DNA of 64,000 bases. Origin: Meishania litoralis (GTDB lineage Bacteria; Bacteroidota; Bacteroidia; Flavobacteriales; Flavobacteriaceae). The notes under the pieces are model-generated. The model was not told the origin of the DNA and did not search any database. It saw nothing but the letters and a program-made list of their open reading frames with translations. The position numbers and the translations under genes were made by a program. Where the stretch lies: positions 1-64,000 of the forward strand of contig NZ_JBHFPV010000005.1 in NCBI RefSeq assembly GCF_042611095.1, given 5' to 3'. Below are positions 44,967 through 53,385 of this stretch, piece by piece (position 1 is the first letter of the stretch; every line of letters starts with the position of its first letter).

Positions 44967-45149
44967 ATGGCAAAGAAAGGCAATAGAATTCAGGTAATCT
45001 TAGAGTGTACCGAGCATAAGGATTCAGGTATGCCCGGAACTTCGAGGTACATTACCACGAAGAACAAGAAGAATACCCCAGAACGGATGGAAATTAAAAA
45101 ATTCAATCCGATCTTGAAGAGAATGACAGTCCATAAAGAGATAAAATAA
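44967..45149 (+). CDS. rpmG: Ribosomal protein bL33
   Basis: 60 residues: KKGNRIQVILECTEHKDSGM, SRYITTKNKKNTPERMEIKK, FNPILKRMTVHKEIK. Only one Cys is present in the region where zinc-binding forms have two CxxC pairs, so it is a zinc-free (C-minus) bL33. Starts 22 bases after rpmB. Confidence 0.97.
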   Translation: MAKKGNRIQVILECTEHKDSGMPGTSRYITTKNKKNTPERMEIKKFNPILKRMTVHKEIK

Positions 45150-45193
45150 TAGAATTCACGCCTTCACGGGAGTGACGATAAAGCATATTAATC

Positions 45194-45346
45194 ATGGCAA
45201 AGAAGACGGTAGCAAGTTTACAAACAAGTTCAAAGCGATTGACAAAGGCCATTAAAATGGTAAAATCGCCCAAATCGGGTGCCTACGTTTTTGTGGAATC
45301 CGTTATGGCCCCAGAAGCCGTGAACGATTGGTTGCAGAAAAAATAA
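45194..45346 (+). CDS. DUF4295 small ribosome-associated protein
   Basis: 50 residues: MAKKTVASLQTSSKRLTKAI, KMVKSPKSGAYVFVESVMAP, EAVNDWLQKK. It is the DUF4295 family found next to rpmG across Bacteroidota. From memory, it has been described as a Bacteroidota-specific large-subunit ribosomal protein (bL38) in the Flavobacterium johnsoniae ribosome; that name should be checked. The gene is too short for a standard cut-off but its position and basic composition leave little doubt. Confidence 0.9.
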   Translation: MAKKTVASLQTSSKRLTKAIKMVKSPKSGAYVFVESVMAPEAVNDWLQKK

Positions 45347-45373
45347 AACGCACATTCAGTACAATATTTGATG

Positions 45374-45400
45374 GCCCCTTTCGAAAGAATGGGGCTTTTT
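45374..45400 (+). terminator. Weak terminator after DUF4295 gene
   Basis: gcccc and ggggc with a 12-base interior, followed by a T-run (ttttttctttc). The stem is short; some read-through to ftsY is likely. Confidence 0.5.
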
Positions 45401-45406
45401 TCTTTC

Positions 45407-45483
45407 TGTCATTCCGACACAGGAGGAATCTCATTGCCAAATCGGTCAACTATTGGCCACATTCCATTTCGCTTGGAATGACA
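45407..45483. repeat. Dispersed inverted repeat with TGTCATTCC / GGAATGACA ends (copy 1)
   Basis: tgtcattcc (45407) and ggaatgaca (45475-45483) are perfect inverted ends; inside there are aggaatc and attcc segments. The left arm matches the element at 54837-54917 (tgtcattncga, then gaggaatcn-cattg-like), so they are copies of one mobile non-coding palindromic family that is widespread in flavobacterial genomes. Confidence 0.8.
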
Positions 45484-45528
45484 AATTCTACCCCATTCCT
45501 TATCTTTGAACACCTAACTTAGTAGCAA

Positions 45529-46485
45529 ATGAGTCTATTCAAAAACATATTTAGTTCTAAAAAGAAAGAAACCCTTGACAAAGGCCTTGAAAAGTCCAAG
45601 ACATCTTTCTTTTCCAAATTGAGCAAGGCCGTTGCCGGAAAATCGAAGGTCGATGACGATGTACTCGATAATTTGGAGGAAGTCTTGGTCACTTCGGATG
45701 TAGGTGTCGATACGACGCTCAAGATAATAGACCGGATCGAGGCACGGGTCGCCCAAGACAAATATATGGGTACCGATGAGCTCAATGTTATTTTGCGGGA
45801 AGAGATTGCAGGACTTCTCTCGGAAACCAATATCGGAGAGGAAACCGAGTTCAGCATACCCCACGACAAAAAGCCTTACGTGATCATGGTCGTCGGTGTC
45901 AACGGGGTAGGCAAGACCACGACCATAGGAAAATTGGCACACCAGTTCAAGAACCAGGGACTAAAAGTCGTATTGGGTGCGGCCGATACTTTTCGCGCCG
46001 CGGCCATCGATCAGTTGCAGGTTTGGGCCGATCGTGTCGACGTGCCATTGGTCAAACAAAAAATGGGCAGTGATCCGGCTTCGGTGGCCTTTGATACCTT
46101 AAGCTCGGCGGTTGCCCAAAATGCTGATGTCGTTATCATCGATACGGCGGGCCGATTGCACAACAAGGTCAATTTGATGAACGAATTGACCAAGGTAAAA
46201 AAGGTCATGCAAAAAGTGGTCGATGAGACGCCCCACGACGTATTATTGGTCTTGGATGGTTCAACGGGGCAAAACGCTTTTGAACAGGCGAAACAGTTTA
46301 CCAAGGCGACCGAAGTAACCTCCTTGGCGGTCACAAAACTCGATGGTACGGCCAAAGGCGGGGTCGTTATCGGTATTTCGGATCAATTTCAGATACCTGT
46401 AAAATATATCGGGGTAGGCGAGGGTATCGAAGATCTACAGGTCTTTAATAAATACGAGTTCGTCGATTCTTTTTTTAAGATGTAA
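45529..46485 (+). CDS. ftsY: Signal recognition particle receptor FtsY
   Basis: 318 residues. The NG domain has VVGVNGVGKTTTIGKLAHQF (G1), AADTFRAAAIDQLQVWADR, VIIDTAGRLHNKVNLMNEL (G3), VTKLDGTAKGGVVIGISDQF and IGVGEGIEDLQVFNKYEFVD. It targets ribosomes making membrane proteins to the inner membrane. Lacks a long acidic A domain, as usual in Bacteroidota. Its usual downstream neighbour in flavobacteria, rimO, lies 6.9 kb away, with an insertion in between. Confidence 0.97.
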   Translation: MSLFKNIFSSKKKETLDKGLEKSKTSFFSKLSKAVAGKSKVDDDVLDNLEEVLVTSDVGVDTTLKIIDRIEARVAQDKYMGTDELNVILREEIAGLLSETNIGEETEFSIPHDKKPYVIMVVGVNGVGKTTTIGKLAHQFKNQGLKVVLGAADTFRAAAIDQLQVWADRVDVPLVKQKMGSDPASVAFDTLSSAVAQNADVVIIDTAGRLHNKVNLMNELTKVKKVMQKVVDETPHDVLLVLDGSTGQNAFEQAKQFTKATEVTSLAVTKLDGTAKGGVVIGISDQFQIPVKYIGVGEGIEDLQVFNKYEFVDSFFKM

Positions 46486-46687
46486 GAGGGGTTATAACAA
46501 CCGAAAACATCGGTATGGCTACCTTGAAAGGTGTGCTATGCGCCAAGCACTTGCGTAGATAAACGAGCTACGAACAAGGCGGAAAAACAATTGCGCAAAA
46601 AGTATACAACTATCGGCAATTTGAATACCTCTTCATTTTTGGGTTGCCATAATTTTGCTCCATTATTAAATATTGGAAAAATAGACA
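46486..46687. other. Non-coding left border of the accessory insertion
   Basis: No gene. The stretch has features of a sequence that I have seen bordering accessory genes in flavobacteria (gctatgcgccaagcacttgc, tacaactatcggcaatttga) but I cannot name it. A short ORF through it (46531-46797) overlaps the SDR start and looks spurious. Confidence 0.4.
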
Positions 46688-47512
46688 ATGAGCAAAACAA
46701 TTTTAATCACGGGAGCATCATCGGGAATAGGAAAAGCGGCAGCCAAAAAGTTTCAGGCAGAAGGGTGGAATGTCATTGCCACAATGCGCAACCCTGAAAA
46801 AGAAGATGAACTAATATCCATAGATAATGTTTTAATTGTCAAACTAGACGTTCAAAATCTAACAAGTATAGCAAGTGCAATTGAAGAAGGAATTGGAAAG
46901 TTCGGAAAAATCGACGTCGTTCTAAATAATGCTGGATACGGCATATTGGGTACTTTCGAATCTGCATCAAGAGAAAGTGTTTTGAGACAGTTTGATGTAA
47001 ATGTCTTTGGCCTCTTTGATGTAACAAGGGCGATATTGCCACATTTTAGAAAAAATAAAAACGGAATGTTCATCAATATATCATCGGTTGGTGGTAAAAC
47101 AACCTTTCCAATGATGCAACTTTACCATGCTACGAAATTTGCTGTCGAAGGTTTTACAGAATCTTTGCAATACGAAATGGAACCCATTGGCGTAAAAGTA
47201 AAAATAGTGGAACCAGGTAGCATAAAAACCGATTTTTCAGGTCGTTCGATGGATTTTCAGCACAATGAAGAACTAACAGAATATAACGAGTTTGCATCAG
47301 GGGTAATGAATACTTTTGAAAAATTGATGAGTTCTGAAAACAGGAACAGTCCAGACATGGTAGCAGATGTGATTTTCAATGCCGCAACTGACGGAACGAA
47401 CACGCTTAGATACGTGGCGGGTGCGGATGCTGAACGTTTACTGGAAGCTAGAAAAGCGATGAATGATGCCGAGTTTCTTAGTATGATGAAAACGAGCCTA
47501 AATATTAAATAA
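46688..47512 (+). CDS. Short-chain dehydrogenase/reductase
   Basis: 274 residues, classical SDR: NAD(P) site TILITGASSGIGKAAAKKFQ, LNNAGYGILGTFE (NNAG motif), catalytic ISSVGGKTTFP (Ser) and YHATKFAVEGFTESL (Tyr-x-x-x-Lys). Substrate unknown. A hairpin terminator follows directly. AT-richer than its core neighbours, part of the accessory insertion. Confidence 0.93.
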   Translation: MSKTILITGASSGIGKAAAKKFQAEGWNVIATMRNPEKEDELISIDNVLIVKLDVQNLTSIASAIEEGIGKFGKIDVVLNNAGYGILGTFESASRESVLRQFDVNVFGLFDVTRAILPHFRKNKNGMFINISSVGGKTTFPMMQLYHATKFAVEGFTESLQYEMEPIGVKVKIVEPGSIKTDFSGRSMDFQHNEELTEYNEFASGVMNTFEKLMSSENRNSPDMVADVIFNAATDGTNTLRYVAGADAERLLEARKAMNDAEFLSMMKTSLNIK

Positions 47513-47522
47513 GAAATAGAAA

Positions 47523-47553
47523 AGCACACTTTAATCAATAAAGTGTGCTCTTT
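47523..47553 (+). terminator. Terminator after the SDR gene
   Basis: agcacacttta (47523-47533) and taaagtgtgct (47539-47549) form a perfect 11-bp stem with a short A-T loop, followed by cttttata. It covers the GTG at 47545, so that codon is not the start of the next gene. Confidence 0.9.
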
Positions 47554-47571
47554 TATACAAAAAACAGTGCA

Positions 47572-48486
47572 TTGAAAGATATTCTAAAAATAGAAACCAT
47601 ATCGGATATTCATCAATTTTTAGATATGGCAAAGCCAAACCATCCACTTGTATCGGTATACCGAATTGGAGATTCCCTAAACAATTTAGAAGTTGATAAT
47701 TTCAGGTATTCACTTGGTATGTATCAAATTAGCTTCAAAGAAAATTGCCCATATACCATAATAAACTATGGTAGAAATTCTTATGACTATCAAAATGGCA
47801 CATTGATTTTTACGGCACCGAACCAAGTAATGGAATTTAAAAAAGCTGAAAAATCAGAAGTCAACAATGGGTGGACCTTGGCTTTTCATCCAGATTTGAT
47901 TCGAAAATCGGAATTAGGAAAGAAAATTGAACAGTATTCATTCTTTTCTTACGCTTCAAACGAAGCCCTGCACCTATCCGAAGAGGAAAGAAAAACGGTC
48001 ACAGGTATTGCTGAGAAAATCGAGAAAGAAATCAGAAGCAATATAGACGCCCATAGTCAAACCTTGATCATTTCAAATATTGAGCTATTATTGAATTATT
48101 GTGTTCGTTTTTATGACCGACAATTTTATACCAGAACAAATTTAAATCAAGATATAGCAAGTCAGTTCGAACAATTATTAAGAGCGTATTACAATCAAGA
48201 AAAACAATTGGAATTAGGAATTCCGACCGTTCAATATTGCGGGGAAACGCTGAATATGTCGCCTAAATATTTAAGCGATCTATTGCGAAAAGAGACAGGC
48301 AAGGGCACACAAGACCATATTCATCAATACATCATTGAGAAAGCAAAGAACAGACTATTGAATTCCAACGAAAGCGCAAGTGAAATTGCGTATGCCTTAG
48401 GATTCGAATACCCTCAATATTTTAGCAAGATCTTTAAAAAGAAAACGACAATGAGTCCGAATGAATTTAGGCAAAGTCCGAATTAA
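47572..48486 (+). CDS. AraC-family transcriptional regulator
   Basis: About 304 residues from TTG 47572 (MKDILKIETISDIHQFLDMA), which gives the N-terminus usual for this family; the GTG at 47545 lies inside a terminator. A sensor region (PNHPLVSVYRIGDSLNNLEV) precedes two helix-turn-helix units near the C-terminus (VQYCGETLNMSPKYLSDLLR and ESASEIAYALGFEYPQYFSK), with the FGFE-like YPQYFSKIFKKKTTMSPNEF signature. It probably controls the SDR gene and perhaps the genes after it. Confidence 0.9.
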   Translation: MKDILKIETISDIHQFLDMAKPNHPLVSVYRIGDSLNNLEVDNFRYSLGMYQISFKENCPYTIINYGRNSYDYQNGTLIFTAPNQVMEFKKAEKSEVNNGWTLAFHPDLIRKSELGKKIEQYSFFSYASNEALHLSEEERKTVTGIAEKIEKEIRSNIDAHSQTLIISNIELLLNYCVRFYDRQFYTRTNLNQDIASQFEQLLRAYYNQEKQLELGIPTVQYCGETLNMSPKYLSDLLRKETGKGTQDHIHQYIIEKAKNRLLNSNESASEIAYALGFEYPQYFSKIFKKKTTMSPNEFRQSPN

Positions 48487-48500
48487 ACCTATTTTACAAA

Positions 48501-48917
48501 ATGAAAATAGCATCGAAAGCATTCATGGTTGTACTGCTCATTTGGACAATGGCAATGTTGGTTTGGGGATTGGGCGGTTTTTTTGAATACTTCACGGGTA
48601 TCGAGCCTTTTATACACCTACAGAATTCTGCTTACCCAAGGGCCGTACAGTTTGTCCATTGGTTTTTAATAACGTTGACCGGAGGAATGTTTGTTTTTGG
48701 GTATTTCTCAAAATGGAAATGGACACCGTTTGTCATGGTACTTCTATTTTCCAACCTGGCTGTTTTGTGTACCATCGAAACATTCGATTTTATGTATGAA
48801 CAATGGAGTTATAGTGCCTATGGTACCGAAATGGTTTCGTACGTTTTGCTTTCAATGTTTTTATTGTTTTCACCACTTTCAAAATCACATTTTAACCACA
48901 GAATCGAAAACAGATGA
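48501..48917 (+). CDS. Small four-helix membrane protein, function unknown
   Basis: 138 residues with four hydrophobic helices (FMVVLLIWTMAMLVWGLGGF, AVQFVHWFLITLTGGMFVFG, FVMVLLFSNLAVLCTIETFD, MVSYVLLSMFLLFSPL). No conserved motif that I recognise. It lies 14 bases after the AraC gene and overlaps the next gene by 4 bases (ATGA), so the three are one operon. Confidence 0.78.
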   Translation: MKIASKAFMVVLLIWTMAMLVWGLGGFFEYFTGIEPFIHLQNSAYPRAVQFVHWFLITLTGGMFVFGYFSKWKWTPFVMVLLFSNLAVLCTIETFDFMYEQWSYSAYGTEMVSYVLLSMFLLFSPLSKSHFNHRIENR

Positions 48918-49585
48918 AATATGTACTTATTGCAGGGGCTTCAGGCATGATCGGCAGCATCATCTTAGACGAATGCTTGTCATCGTCAAGAATAAATAGG
49001 GTAATATCTTTAGTTCGCAAGAAATCGAATACTACCCGCGCTAAGTTAAAAGAGGTAATTATTGAAGATTTTACCGTTTACGACAACCATAGAAATCTGT
49101 TTAAGAATATTGATACTGCCTTTTTCTGTATTGGGGTTTACACCGGTGGCGTTCCTGATAAATTATTCAAGGAAATTACGGTTGATTATGCCGTGCATTT
49201 TGCAGAAATGTTGAAAGAACATAGTCCAAATGCAAAACTCTGCCTACTTAGTGGAGCTGGAGCCGACCGTGCCGAAAAAAGCAAGACGTCATTTGCGCTT
49301 TATAAAGGAATGGCGGAAAATCAAATTGATAGATTAGGTTTGGAATTTTATGCCTTCCGCCCAGCTTATATTTATCCGGTTGAACCAAGAAAAGAGCCCA
49401 ATTTAATGTATGGAATTATGCGAAATCTATATCCTGTCCTTAGACTTTTGGGAAGCAATTTTAGCATCAAATCGACTGAACTCGCTCAAGCAATGTATGA
49501 AATTGGAATAAAGGGAACGGATAAAAAGATATTAGAGAATAAAGACCTGATTCATTATTTAAAAGGGCAAAGTAAATTTGAATAA
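48914..49585 (+). CDS. NAD(P)-binding Rossmann protein (atypical SDR)
   Basis: 223 residues. N-terminal MKYVLIAGASGMIGSIILDE is the NAD(P) site; AKLCLLSGAGADRAEKSKTS, ALYKGMAENQIDRLGLEFYA (the YxxxK-like Tyr/Lys) and FRPAYIYPVEPRKEPNLMYG follow the atypical SDR/NmrA-like pattern. Role unknown. Starts as ATGA overlap with the previous gene. Confidence 0.85.
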   Translation: MKYVLIAGASGMIGSIILDECLSSSRINRVISLVRKKSNTTRAKLKEVIIEDFTVYDNHRNLFKNIDTAFFCIGVYTGGVPDKLFKEITVDYAVHFAEMLKEHSPNAKLCLLSGAGADRAEKSKTSFALYKGMAENQIDRLGLEFYAFRPAYIYPVEPRKEPNLMYGIMRNLYPVLRLLGSNFSIKSTELAQAMYEIGIKGTDKKILENKDLIHYLKGQSKFE

Positions 49586-50015
49586 TGAAACCCAGCACCT
49601 AAAAAGAGGGCTATAGGTACTGTGGTATGAAATACTGATATTAAATTAATTACAGTAAAAAAAACTTTTCGCAAACAGACAATAAAGTAACCTAACATCA
49701 CCTATAAACAACAAAGGCTTCAGGCTTATTCGAAGGGTTTTCATATTTTTATGAAGTCCGAAAAATCTTTTGGATTTGGTAATTAAGAAAGAAAATAATT
49801 ACAAAACAATAGGCTTTGGCTACGAGGGCATACTGAAAAGAAAATGCTTGCCATCTGGCCTACTTGTAATAGATCAGACGGTTTTACTTTATTATTGATT
49901 TTATCAAATAAAACCTTAAATCTTGTTATATTTTTATTAATAAATCTGTTTTCGTTTAATTAGAGGTATTCAGAACTTCTTATTTGTCATATATTTGTAC
50001 TATCAAGGATAAAAT
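49586..50015. other. 430-base AT-rich intergenic region inside the accessory insertion
   Basis: No convincing gene. It contains short unconnected frames only (for example 11 residues at about 49753). TATATTTG at 49990-49997 fits a -7 element for the ATPase gene at 50016. The segment ggctttggctacgagggcat around 49812 looks like sequence seen beside insertions but I cannot name it. Confidence 0.4.
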
Positions 50016-51464
50016 ATGATAAATAAATACCTTATTCCTACAGAAAAAATTATTGAACGACTTCGATATGAAAATCCATGGTGGATAACTAAAGAGATTC
50101 CGAAGACTTATAGTTCATTGTCAAAGAGATTATATTTTGACCTGTTTTATCCCTTTGTTCTCGAAAGAAGTGTTAAAAGAGCTTTGGTTCTAATGGGACC
50201 TAGAAGAGTTGGTAAAACTGTAATGCTATTTCATTGCATTGAGAATTTACTGATCAGAGGGGCAAATCCGCAAAAAATATTCTTTATCGGAATTGACAAT
50301 CCTATTTATGTCAATTTGGGATTGGAAGATATTTTAACTCTTTGTAAAGAATCCTTGGCTCTCAAAAACCTAAATGGCTGCTATATTTTTTTTGACGAGA
50401 TACAATATTTGAAAGATTGGGAAAGACATTTAAAGGTTCTCGTCGATTCATATCCTGAAACCAAATTTATTGCATCGGGATCAGCAGCTGCAGCTTTGAA
50501 ATGGCATAGCACGGAAAGCGGAGCGGGTAGATTTACAGATTTTCTATTGCCTCCCTTAACATTTCAAGAATATATCCATTTAAAAAAATTGGATCACTTA
50601 ATTTATAAGGGCGAAATCCAATATGGAGAAAAGGAAATACAATATTGCCTAACTCATGACACTAAGGAATTGAACAAAGAATTTGTTCATTACTTAAATT
50701 TTGGGGGATACCCCGAAGTTGTATTATCGGAAAAAATACAGAATGATATGGGCAGATATGTAAAGAACGATATTGTGGACAAAGTACTTTTAAGAGATTT
50801 GCCAAGTCTATATGGAATAAAGGATGTTCAGGAATTAAATCGATTTTTCACCTATATAGCATATAATACCGGAAATGAGTTTTCTTATGAGACAATGTCC
50901 AGGGAAAGCGGTATTCAAAAAGACACATTAAAGAAGTATCTTGAATATTTAGAAGCGGCCTTTTTGATAAAAGTATTGAACAAGGTTGGAATCAATGCAA
51001 AAAGATTAAAAAGAGTAACAAGTTTCAAAGTTTACCTAACGAACCCATCACTTCGAACAGCGTTGTTTTCTCCGATAACCGAAACAGATCAAGAAATGGG
51101 AAACATGGTTGAAACGGCAATTCTTTCGCAATGGATGCATCGAGAACAATTAGATTTGACATATGCTAGATGGAAAGATGGCAGAAAAGAAGGTGAAGTA
51201 GATCTCGTTTTAGTTGATGACAAAACCTATAAACCGGTTTGGGGAGTAGAAATTAAATGGAGTAATAGATTTTATGATAAGCCTCGAGAATTAAAAAGCT
51301 TAATACGTTTTTGTAAGGAAAACGGGTTCAAATATGCGGTCGCAACTTCAATCGATCAATTAGGAGCGAAGGAAATTCAACATTTGAAATTCACATTCCT
51401 TCCAGCTTCGATATATGCTTATAACATTGGTGAAATAACTTTAAAGTTGAAAACAAATAATTAA
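50016..51464 (+). CDS. ATPase of the AAA_14 / DUF4143 family
   Basis: 482 residues. Walker A VLMGPRRVGKTVMLFHCIEN, Walker B-like CYIFFDEIQYLKDWERHL and sensor IASGSAAAALKW, with FTDFLLPPLTFQEYIHL; then a winged-helix region (YETMSRESGIQKDTLKKYLE) and the DUF4143 nuclease-like end (RKEGEVDLVLVDDKTYKPVW, GVEIKWSNRF) with a PD-(D/E)xK-like E-D-E-K set. Function is not firmly known in this family. Visibly AT-rich and stand-alone; a sign of transfer. Confidence 0.88.
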   Translation: MINKYLIPTEKIIERLRYENPWWITKEIPKTYSSLSKRLYFDLFYPFVLERSVKRALVLMGPRRVGKTVMLFHCIENLLIRGANPQKIFFIGIDNPIYVNLGLEDILTLCKESLALKNLNGCYIFFDEIQYLKDWERHLKVLVDSYPETKFIASGSAAAALKWHSTESGAGRFTDFLLPPLTFQEYIHLKKLDHLIYKGEIQYGEKEIQYCLTHDTKELNKEFVHYLNFGGYPEVVLSEKIQNDMGRYVKNDIVDKVLLRDLPSLYGIKDVQELNRFFTYIAYNTGNEFSYETMSRESGIQKDTLKKYLEYLEAAFLIKVLNKVGINAKRLKRVTSFKVYLTNPSLRTALFSPITETDQEMGNMVETAILSQWMHREQLDLTYARWKDGRKEGEVDLVLVDDKTYKPVWGVEIKWSNRFYDKPRELKSLIRFCKENGFKYAVATSIDQLGAKEIQHLKFTFLPASIYAYNIGEITLKLKTNN

Positions 51465-51485
51465 AAAACGTGAGCACAATTATGG

Positions 51486-51542
51486 TTCCTATGAAAGGCC
51501 TTAGTCTATACTAAAAGCTATAAGGAGCTAAAGCCTTAGGAA
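51486..51542. repeat. Imperfect inverted repeat after the ATPase gene
   Basis: ttccta-aggc-ttag on the left and ctaa-gcct-taggaa on the right make a long bulged hairpin of about 57 bases. It has no T-run, so it is a structured element or a repeat rather than an obvious terminator. Confidence 0.5.
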
Positions 51543-51610
51543 TATAAGTCTCCATATTAATGAAATTTGAATCAAAATATTTAACAAAGAGCATTTCATA
51601 AACTTGAAAA

Positions 51611-53272
51611 ATGACACAAAGGTTCATACTGCTTATCTTCTTGATCTTTACCTTTTCCTGTAAAGAAAAGATAGAGCCCGAAAAAGAACTTCCAGTGCTA
51701 TGGCAACCTTATAACGATTCCCTAGAGTTGGTGGCCAATGCCGATCATGAAAAAGAGCGCATGCGCTACAAGTTTATTCAATCGAAGGTGACGGACAAAA
51801 ACGCTGTTTTTTTGCCCCTATATGATGAAGTTTCAAAATTTTCGGAAGAAAAATACAAGACGATGAAACCGTTGGTATTGGAGCAGGATATTCCCACCAT
51901 CCAAAACCATATCAACGACGGTAAATTTTCGTATGAAGATTTGGCACTGTTTTTTTTGCATCGCATCTATACCTACGAGTTGCCCAATGAAACGACATTG
52001 AACACGGTCATTGCGCTCAACCCGAATGTTCTTGAAGAAGCCCGAAAGTTGGATGCCAATGCAGTAGGGAAACACCCGATCTATGGCATGCCCATTATGC
52101 TAAAGGATAATATCGGTGTTGCGAATATGAAGACTACGGCCGGTGCCATTGCCTTGATGCACAACCAGACCGATGATGCCTTTATCGTGGAAAGATTGAA
52201 GAAAAATGGGGCCTTGATACTCGGCAAGGTGAATCTGAGCGAATGGGCCAATTTTTTATGCGAGTGCCCGAACGGCCAGAGCGCCGTGGGCGGACAAACC
52301 TTGAATCCGTATGGGCGTAGGGTCTTTGATACGGGCGGGTCAAGTGCCGGTAGCGGTACTTCGGTCGCGGCCAATTATGCGGTGGCAGCGGTCGGTACCG
52401 AGACCTCAGGGTCCATTTTATCGCCATCGGGCCAGAACTCCGTTGTAGGGTTGAAACCTACCATTGGTTTGTTGAGCCGCACAGGGATCGTTCCGATTTC
52501 AAGCACCTTGGATACTCCGGGGCCTATGACGAAAAATGTCGGCGACAACGCTATTGTAATGTCCGCCATGTTGGGCCATGATGATAGGGATTCGAAATCC
52601 GTTGAAGAAGAATTTCCCGGTATTCTTTCAGCTTGGATGCATCCTACTCCCTTCAAAGAAATGCGGTTAGGGGCCTTGACCACTTTGATGGAAAACGATT
52701 CGCTCTATGCCAGAACCATAGGGGAATTGGCAAATCAGGGCGCCGAGATTGTAGAGATTACTCCCAAAAACATCGAAATGGATGGTTTTTTAAGCATTTT
52801 GAACATCGATATGAAAAACGATCTGCCCAAATACATTGAAGCCCAGGTCAAGAACAAAGACTGTGTACTTGTTCGAAATGTTCAAGATGTGGCGGCATTC
52901 AATCTGCGGGATTCCTTGATCCGTATTCCTTACGGGCAAGCGCGTTTTGACGGCATACTTTCAGATTCCACGACCGTCGAAGAGTTGGATGCGATCAAGC
53001 AACGCCTAAAACTTGAAGGCCGTACCTTCTTCGACACGCCGATGGACGAACACAATCTAGACGCCTTACTTTCGATCAATAACTATCACGCGGGTTATGC
53101 CGCCGTGGCCGAATATCCCGCATTGACAATTCCCATGGGCTATAAGGATACGGGGGAACCGGTAAACCTTACCTTTATCGGAAAACCCTTTACCGAAGCC
53201 CAATTGTTACGATTGGGCGCCACTTTTGAAAAAGCGTTCCGAGCGCGTAGAATTCCCGATGGGTATCGTTAA
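51611..53272 (+). CDS. Amidase-signature lipoprotein
   Basis: 553 residues. Lipoprotein signal with Cys17 (LIFTFSC), then the amidase signature domain: catalytic Lys in IMLKDNIGVANMKTTAGAI, cis-Ser in GTETSGSILSPSGQNSVVG and nucleophile region FDTGGSSAGSGTSVAANYAV. Similar to GatA-type amidases but extracytoplasmic, and no GatB/C partner is nearby, so it is not glutamyl-tRNA amidotransferase. Substrate unknown. Lies 338 bases downstream of nothing else; rimO follows with 113 bases. Confidence 0.9.
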   Translation: MTQRFILLIFLIFTFSCKEKIEPEKELPVLWQPYNDSLELVANADHEKERMRYKFIQSKVTDKNAVFLPLYDEVSKFSEEKYKTMKPLVLEQDIPTIQNHINDGKFSYEDLALFFLHRIYTYELPNETTLNTVIALNPNVLEEARKLDANAVGKHPIYGMPIMLKDNIGVANMKTTAGAIALMHNQTDDAFIVERLKKNGALILGKVNLSEWANFLCECPNGQSAVGGQTLNPYGRRVFDTGGSSAGSGTSVAANYAVAAVGTETSGSILSPSGQNSVVGLKPTIGLLSRTGIVPISSTLDTPGPMTKNVGDNAIVMSAMLGHDDRDSKSVEEEFPGILSAWMHPTPFKEMRLGALTTLMENDSLYARTIGELANQGAEIVEITPKNIEMDGFLSILNIDMKNDLPKYIEAQVKNKDCVLVRNVQDVAAFNLRDSLIRIPYGQARFDGILSDSTTVEELDAIKQRLKLEGRTFFDTPMDEHNLDALLSINNYHAGYAAVAEYPALTIPMGYKDTGEPVNLTFIGKPFTEAQLLRLGATFEKAFRARRIPDGYR

Positions 53273-53385
53273 AACTTCTTGTATTAGACCGTGAAACTTG
53301 AACAATTCTTTGAAAAACGTAAGTGTTCAAAAGGCTTATTGTATTTTTGCCACCGCCCGAAGGTAAAGCGGTAAAATATGGTGTT

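Noticed and set aside
46531..46797. 88-residue ORF before the SDR gene
   Set aside because: It overlaps the SDR start in another frame and has no domain or sensible composition.
47545..47571. GTG start of the AraC regulator
   Set aside because: It lies in the 3' arm of the terminator of the SDR gene; TTG 47572 gives the family N-terminus.
50016..51464. DUF4143 ATPase as a proven phage defence gene
   Set aside because: Its island position and nuclease-like end are suggestive, but no partner gene and no known defence role of this family support it.
51611..53272. GatA subunit of the glutamyl-tRNA amidotransferase
   Set aside because: It has a lipoprotein signal and no GatB or GatC nearby.
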